This document shows positions 23,455 through 25,896 of a stretch of DNA of 25,896 bases, piece after piece (the first letter of the stretch is position 1; every line of letters starts with the position of its first letter). The stretch spans positions 1 to 25,896 of the forward strand of contig URVB01000052.1 in the NCBI GenBank assembly GCA_900551075.1, in the 5' to 3' direction. The notes under the pieces are model-generated. The model had not been told where the DNA came from. It saw only the letters and a program-made list of their open reading frames with translations, and did not search any database. Position numbers and translations under genes: made by a program. This stretch comes from an uncultured Blautia sp. (GTDB taxonomy: Bacteria; Bacillota; Clostridia; Lachnospirales; Lachnospiraceae).

Positions 23455-23489
23455 AAAAAAGAGGCGCCTGAGTCTGCCCCTGGTGCCTC
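23455..23489 (-). terminator. Intrinsic terminator after the transaldolase-like gene
   Basis: On the minus strand GAGGC (23489-23485) and GCCTC (23465-23461) form the stem base, with possible further pairing inside, and are followed by TTTTTT (23460-23455). It is about 10 bases after the stop at 23499. It should reduce transcription into the DUF1097-deoB-tkt part, so that part may have its own promoter or depend on partial read-through. Confidence 0.75.
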
Positions 23490-23498
23490 TTCAATAAA

Positions 23499-24812
23499 CT
23501 ACTTCTCACCATTCGCAGCGTTCATGAATCTTCTCTGATATGTAATAATTTGCGGTGCCGATGTATTTTGTGCTAAGTAACTTGGTTCTGTCGTAATTAC
23601 AACCCTGTCCGTCATATCTTTGAACTCATCTTCTGTCATCAGTTTGTCCAGCTCCGGATACATTCTGGAACCTTCGATACTGCAGATGATCAGCCTGGTA
23701 TCCTCCAGATTAGAATTCCGAAGCATCCGTAAGTTATGCCTAACGCCGTCCATGCCGTCGAATCCTTCGCGTTCGTTGATCTTTCTATATTCAACTGTCT
23801 CTCTTGCCACCTTTTCAACCAGACGCAGATCCACATCCTGGTCATTCTTGGAGAGGAAATCCCATTCGATCATAAAGCTGCGCAGGGCCTGCAGAAATCT
23901 GTCGTCATATGTAGTCTGGTATGCATTCAGAAGCCCATTAATATAAGTTGTAACACCAAAGCGCTGGCGTACAAAACTATTGATAAAATATGGCTTTGCC
24001 TGCAATGCCATGCCCGTCTGCCACGGTTCAAACATCAACGTATAGTTTACTCTGAACCCATGCTCCTTCATCTTCAGCGCTAGGTTGTGCCCGTAAAGAT
24101 AATCCTTCGTAGCAGCCTGATTCCAGCGCGTAGAAAGCTTCTTGTCACCTGCAAGCAGCTCGCCTACATTGTCTGCATTTACCGGGCCTGTATGGGGAAT
24201 CTTGAGTACCATCCGATAATCAGAGAACATCTCTCTGAATTCCTCTGCCTCCTCAAGTATCTGTTCAAAATCGGCAAATGGATTGTTTACCTCAACACTG
24301 ATATCACAACCTGGTCCGAGAATATTAGCGATCTCACTCATAACCTCGTTCCTGGTCTTAAACTTATGCCCCACATTTGCCTGTGGATTATTGATGAACA
24401 GGTCATAGATAATCCCCGGATTGCAGGTCAGATTCCCGATGAGGTGTTTGATCGGCTCAACTTCATACGGATTGGCTGTATCTGCAGAATAGATGAACTT
24501 AGTCGGTCTTTTTAAGCCATTTTTATCATACGATATATTCCGGACCAAATCTATCTCCAATATCTGGTTCTCTTTCATATTATATTCGATCTTGAATCCT
24601 GCCGGCGTCTCGCCTTCCGGAACCTTGAATAAGTCTATGACATCCCTGAACCTGTCGCTTACGCCAATATAACGTATTCTTTTCAGCAGGAATTCATATT
24701 CCTCAAGACTGATATTCTGATGAAGCGCTCTTCTGACATAGCCTTCATCATTTGATACGATCTGAATCTCTCCTCCCACGAGAGAGGCCAAACTGTAATT
24801 CACTGTCTGCAT
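23499..24812 (-). CDS. Divergent long transaldolase-like aldolase
   Basis: This 437-residue protein has an N-terminal extension of about 100 residues, then a class I aldolase barrel with transaldolase-type order. Seen are YSADTANPYEVEPIKHLIGN with Asp111 (compare the D-x-x-x-x-E-I start of transaldolases), LTCNPG (128-133, in place of TTNPS), ISVEVNNPFAD, and MVLKIPHTG, where Lys204 is the probable Schiff-base lysine. VNYTLMFEPWQTGMALQA followed by FINSFVRQR replaces the family's N-x-T-x-x-F-S-x-x-Q and PFVGR. A further C-terminal part of about 130 residues is not typical. Starting from ATG 24812 (GGAGG 5 bases upstream), it begins 11 bases after the deoC stop, so the two are coexpressed. It may be a transaldolase for the nonoxidative pentose phosphate pathway beside transketolase, or an aldolase for a different sugar phosphate. 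Confidence 0.75.
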   Translation of the reverse strand: MQTVNYSLASLVGGEIQIVSNDEGYVRRALHQNISLEEYEFLLKRIRYIGVSDRFRDVIDLFKVPEGETPAGFKIEYNMKENQILEIDLVRNISYDKNGLKRPTKFIYSADTANPYEVEPIKHLIGNLTCNPGIIYDLFINNPQANVGHKFKTRNEVMSEIANILGPGCDISVEVNNPFADFEQILEEAEEFREMFSDYRMVLKIPHTGPVNADNVGELLAGDKKLSTRWNQAATKDYLYGHNLALKMKEHGFRVNYTLMFEPWQTGMALQAKPYFINSFVRQRFGVTTYINGLLNAYQTTYDDRFLQALRSFMIEWDFLSKNDQDVDLRLVEKVARETVEYRKINEREGFDGMDGVRHNLRMLRNSNLEDTRLIICSIEGSRMYPELDKLMTEDEFKDMTDRVVITTEPSYLAQNTSAPQIITYQRRFMNAANGEK

Positions 24813-24823
24813 AACACCCTCCA

Positions 24824-25513
24824 CTATTTCAATTCTTCCAGATATTTGCTGTATTCTTCGACAAGTTTACCTGCACTTCTTGTCCCTACCAGGCTGACAC
24901 CCATATGTTCAAACATGTGAAGGACTGCCGGCATGGTAAATGTTCTCGGTACCCCGGAAACTTTAATCTTTGTATCTCCGGAAAGATTCTCTTTCATGAT
25001 CTTAACCTGATCCAAAGTCGGGAACGCCTGTGATCCGGTAGCCGTCTTTACATATGTAACACCACACTCACAGCAGATCTTTGTCAGCTCTGCAATCTCT
25101 TCGTCAGTCAAAAATCCGACTTCGAAGATCAGCTTTGTATCGCAGCCCTCGCCGCAGATCCTTACGAACTCGCTGATCTCATGGCGTACAAGTTCATAGT
25201 TTTTATCTTTCACAGCTCCGATGTTCACCACCATATCGCAGGCAGTACATCCAAGCTTTACCATCTCTTCTAATTCAAATAACTTTGCCTTTGTGCACAT
25301 CGCGCCATACGGAAAACCAATGACAGCGCTTGGTCCAACATCGCTTCCCTTTAACTCTTCTACAACAAGTTCTCCCCAGCAGGAGTTCACGTTCACCGCG
25401 TTTACATGATACTTTTTAGCAATATTACATGCCTCGATGATATCTTCCTTCTGTAAATTCGGCGCCAGATACGCTAAGTCTAAATGCTTTGCAAATTCGT
25501 TCACTGTCAACAT
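24824..25513 (-). CDS. deoC: Deoxyribose-phosphate aldolase DeoC
   Basis: DeoC cleaves 2-deoxyribose-5-phosphate to glyceraldehyde-3-phosphate and acetaldehyde. The 229-residue protein is a class I aldolase barrel. Key residues are Asp93 in ACDMVVNIGA, Lys156 in YVKTATG (the Schiff-base lysine) and Lys184 in IKVSGVPRTF (the second active-site lysine). The open frame extends upstream to 25570, but ATG 25513 has a perfect AGGAGG site 7 bases away and matches the family N-terminus. It is the promoter-proximal gene of the nucleoside locus and lies behind a strong promoter with operator-like repeats. Confidence 0.96.
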   Translation of the reverse strand: MLTVNEFAKHLDLAYLAPNLQKEDIIEACNIAKKYHVNAVNVNSCWGELVVEELKGSDVGPSAVIGFPYGAMCTKAKLFELEEMVKLGCTACDMVVNIGAVKDKNYELVRHEISEFVRICGEGCDTKLIFEVGFLTDEEIAELTKICCECGVTYVKTATGSQAFPTLDQVKIMKENLSGDTKIKVSGVPRTFTMPAVLHMFEHMGVSLVGTRSAGKLVEEYSKYLEELK

Positions 25514-25552
25514 TGTAAATCCTCCTAATAATCCACTTTTCCTTGCTATTAT

Positions 25553-25571
25553 ATTGATGCGCATTTTCAAT
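25553..25571. promoter_or_regulatory. Imperfect palindrome in the deoC leader
   Basis: ATTGATGCGCATTTTCAAT (plus strand) has ATTGA and TCAAT arms around the self-complementary ATGCGCAT-like core. It lies about 15-35 bases after the predicted transcription start and 40 bases before ATG 25513. It could be an operator; the protein is unknown. Confidence 0.35.
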
Positions 25572-25591
25572 ATACTGTTTGTTACAATGTT

Positions 25592-25620
25592 AATATAGCA
25601 CCCTTGTTTTGTTTTGTCAA
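25592..25620 (-). promoter_or_regulatory. Sigma-A promoter of deoC
   Basis: On the minus strand TTGACA (25620-25615) is followed after exactly 17 bases by TATATT (25597-25592). This is a full -35 match and five of six -10 matches. Predicted start is near 25585, giving a leader of about 70 bases. Two direct TGTTA repeats (plus strand, 25580 and 25589) overlap the -10 and start region, a suitable place for a repressor. Confidence 0.85.
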
Positions 25621-25632
25621 TAACATTTGTTA
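25621..25632. promoter_or_regulatory. TAACA/TGTTA palindrome next to the deoC -35
   Basis: TAACATTTGTTA is an inverted repeat (TAACA, 2 bases, TGTTA) that touches the -35 hexamer. Its half-sites equal those of the upstream 16-base sites at 25670-25685 and 25701-25716, suggesting one regulator binding several sites. Confidence 0.5.
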
Positions 25633-25669
25633 ATTTGTTTACTTATTTCTCGTTTTTTCTCATTTATAA

Positions 25670-25685
25670 TGTTCTTATTTTAACA
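25670..25685. promoter_or_regulatory. DeoR-operator-like palindrome 1
   Basis: TGTTCTTATTTTAACA is 16 bases long with TGTT and AACA ends; the flanks extend the symmetry to AATGTT (25668-25673) and AACATT (25682-25687). The E. coli DeoR operator is TGTTAGAATTCTAACA, the same size and ends. It lies about 50-65 bases upstream of the -35. Confidence 0.5.
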
Positions 25686-25700
25686 TTTATTTAAATAATT

Positions 25701-25716
25701 TGTTTAATATATAACA
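25701..25716. promoter_or_regulatory. DeoR-operator-like palindrome 2
   Basis: TGTTTAATATATAACA is another 16-base site with TGTT and AACA ends, 31 bases (about three helical turns) from the first site measured start to start. In-phase spacing and matching half-sites support looped or cooperative repressor binding. The region is very AT-rich, so chance symmetry is possible. Confidence 0.5.
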
Positions 25717-25737
25717 TTTTATACTATTAAGAAAATA

Positions 25738-25828
25738 GAGTTTCGCTTGCGAATCTCGCGCCTGCGGCGGTCGCATCGCGACATCTACCTCCTACGCACA
25801 GTGCGCATCCCGCCAGGAGGGCCTTTTT
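25738..25828 (+). other. GC-rich structured element ending in a plus-strand terminator
   Basis: A sharp GC-rich block follows very AT-rich DNA. It contains a hairpin at 25738-25757 (TTCGC-TT-GCGAA core with GAG/CTC ends), a second region bounded by TCGCG and CGCGA (about 25755-25781), and CCTCCT (25788-25793) pairing with AGGAGG (25815-25820) followed by GCCTTTTT. No ORF is convincing. It could be a small RNA, a mobile repeat, or the end of a plus-strand or convergent gene outside the window. Confidence 0.5.
25788..25828 (+). terminator. Plus-strand intrinsic terminator
   Basis: CCTCCT and AGGAGG close a stem whose interior contains the short inverted repeat GCAC-AGTGC. It is followed by GGCCTTTTT. 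No plus-strand gene precedes it within the window, only the deoC promoter region, so it probably belongs to the structured element itself. Confidence 0.55.
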
Positions 25829-25847
25829 ATCTTATAGGCGAACTTTG

Positions 25848-25896
25848 GTAAGTAGATAAGCCCCTTACGGGGCTTACCCCTCTCAGAACCGGACGT
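25848..25896 (-). mobile_element. 3' end of a group II intron (partial, at window edge)
   Basis: Read on the minus strand from the edge, ACGTCCGGTTCT matches the 3' strand of group II intron domain V. It is followed by GAGAGGGG and then the hairpin TAAGCCCC-GTAA-GGGGCTTA, like domain VI. The segment TCTACTTAC then offers a bulged A (25853) six to seven bases before the probable 3' splice site (about 25848). The catalytic part of domain V and any reverse transcriptase would lie beyond the window. The exon boundary is approximate. Confidence 0.65.

Noticed and set aside
1..25896. CRISPR arrays, tRNA or rRNA genes, phage genes
   Set aside because: No regularly spaced repeats, cloverleaf sequences or phage structural genes were seen on either strand.

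Overview
The window looks like the chromosome of an anaerobic, gut-type Clostridia, most like Lachnospiraceae. The reasons are the gene families (corrinoid methyltransferases, YesM/YesN-type sensing, a BmpA-type nucleoside ABC importer), strong AGGAGG ribosome sites and moderate GC. All intact genes lie on the minus strand, so transcription runs from high to low coordinates. One part does not fit: the Der GTPase gene at 25-1353 is clearly more AT-rich than the rest and reads like a low-GC Peptostreptococcaceae-type copy. The composition changes within a few bases of a terminator.

Region 1 (1482-9258) has two linked units. The upstream unit encodes an AraC-type response regulator, a YesM/LytS-type sensor kinase and a membrane-anchored sugar-binding protein, with ATGA overlaps. 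It resembles the XylFII-LytS-YesN type of sugar sensor. A terminator follows. The downstream unit encodes a UroD-like methyltransferase, a rhamnose-mutarotase-like protein, a methyltetrahydrofolate:corrinoid methyltransferase and a corrinoid protein. Together they suggest sugar-controlled, corrinoid-dependent demethylation of a methylated, possibly sugar-like, substrate. This is the best candidate for an undescribed system here.

Region 2 (9259-9935) is a scar. It holds a transposase helix-turn-helix fragment on the minus strand and the C-terminal remnant of a UroD-like gene on the plus strand.

Region 3 (9936-25513) is a large nucleoside and deoxynucleoside catabolism locus. In transcription order it encodes DeoC, a long divergent transaldolase-like protein, a DUF1097-like membrane protein, a VOC protein, phosphopentomutase, an iron-type alcohol dehydrogenase, an amidohydrolase (deaminase type), a BMP-type lipoprotein, a uridine-phosphorylase-type enzyme, an ABC ATPase, two permeases, transketolase and a DeoR-family repressor. 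The inferred flow is nucleoside uptake, deamination and phosphorolysis, then pentose phosphate entry into the non-oxidative pentose phosphate pathway. Deoxyribose-5-phosphate is split by DeoC and the acetaldehyde may be reduced by the alcohol dehydrogenase. A strong promoter (TTGACA, 17-base spacer, TATATT) and several TGTTA/TAACA palindromes lie upstream of deoC.

Region 4 (25514-25896) holds that promoter, a GC-rich structured element with a plus-strand terminator, and what looks like the 3' end of a group II intron (domain V 3' strand and domain VI) at the window edge.
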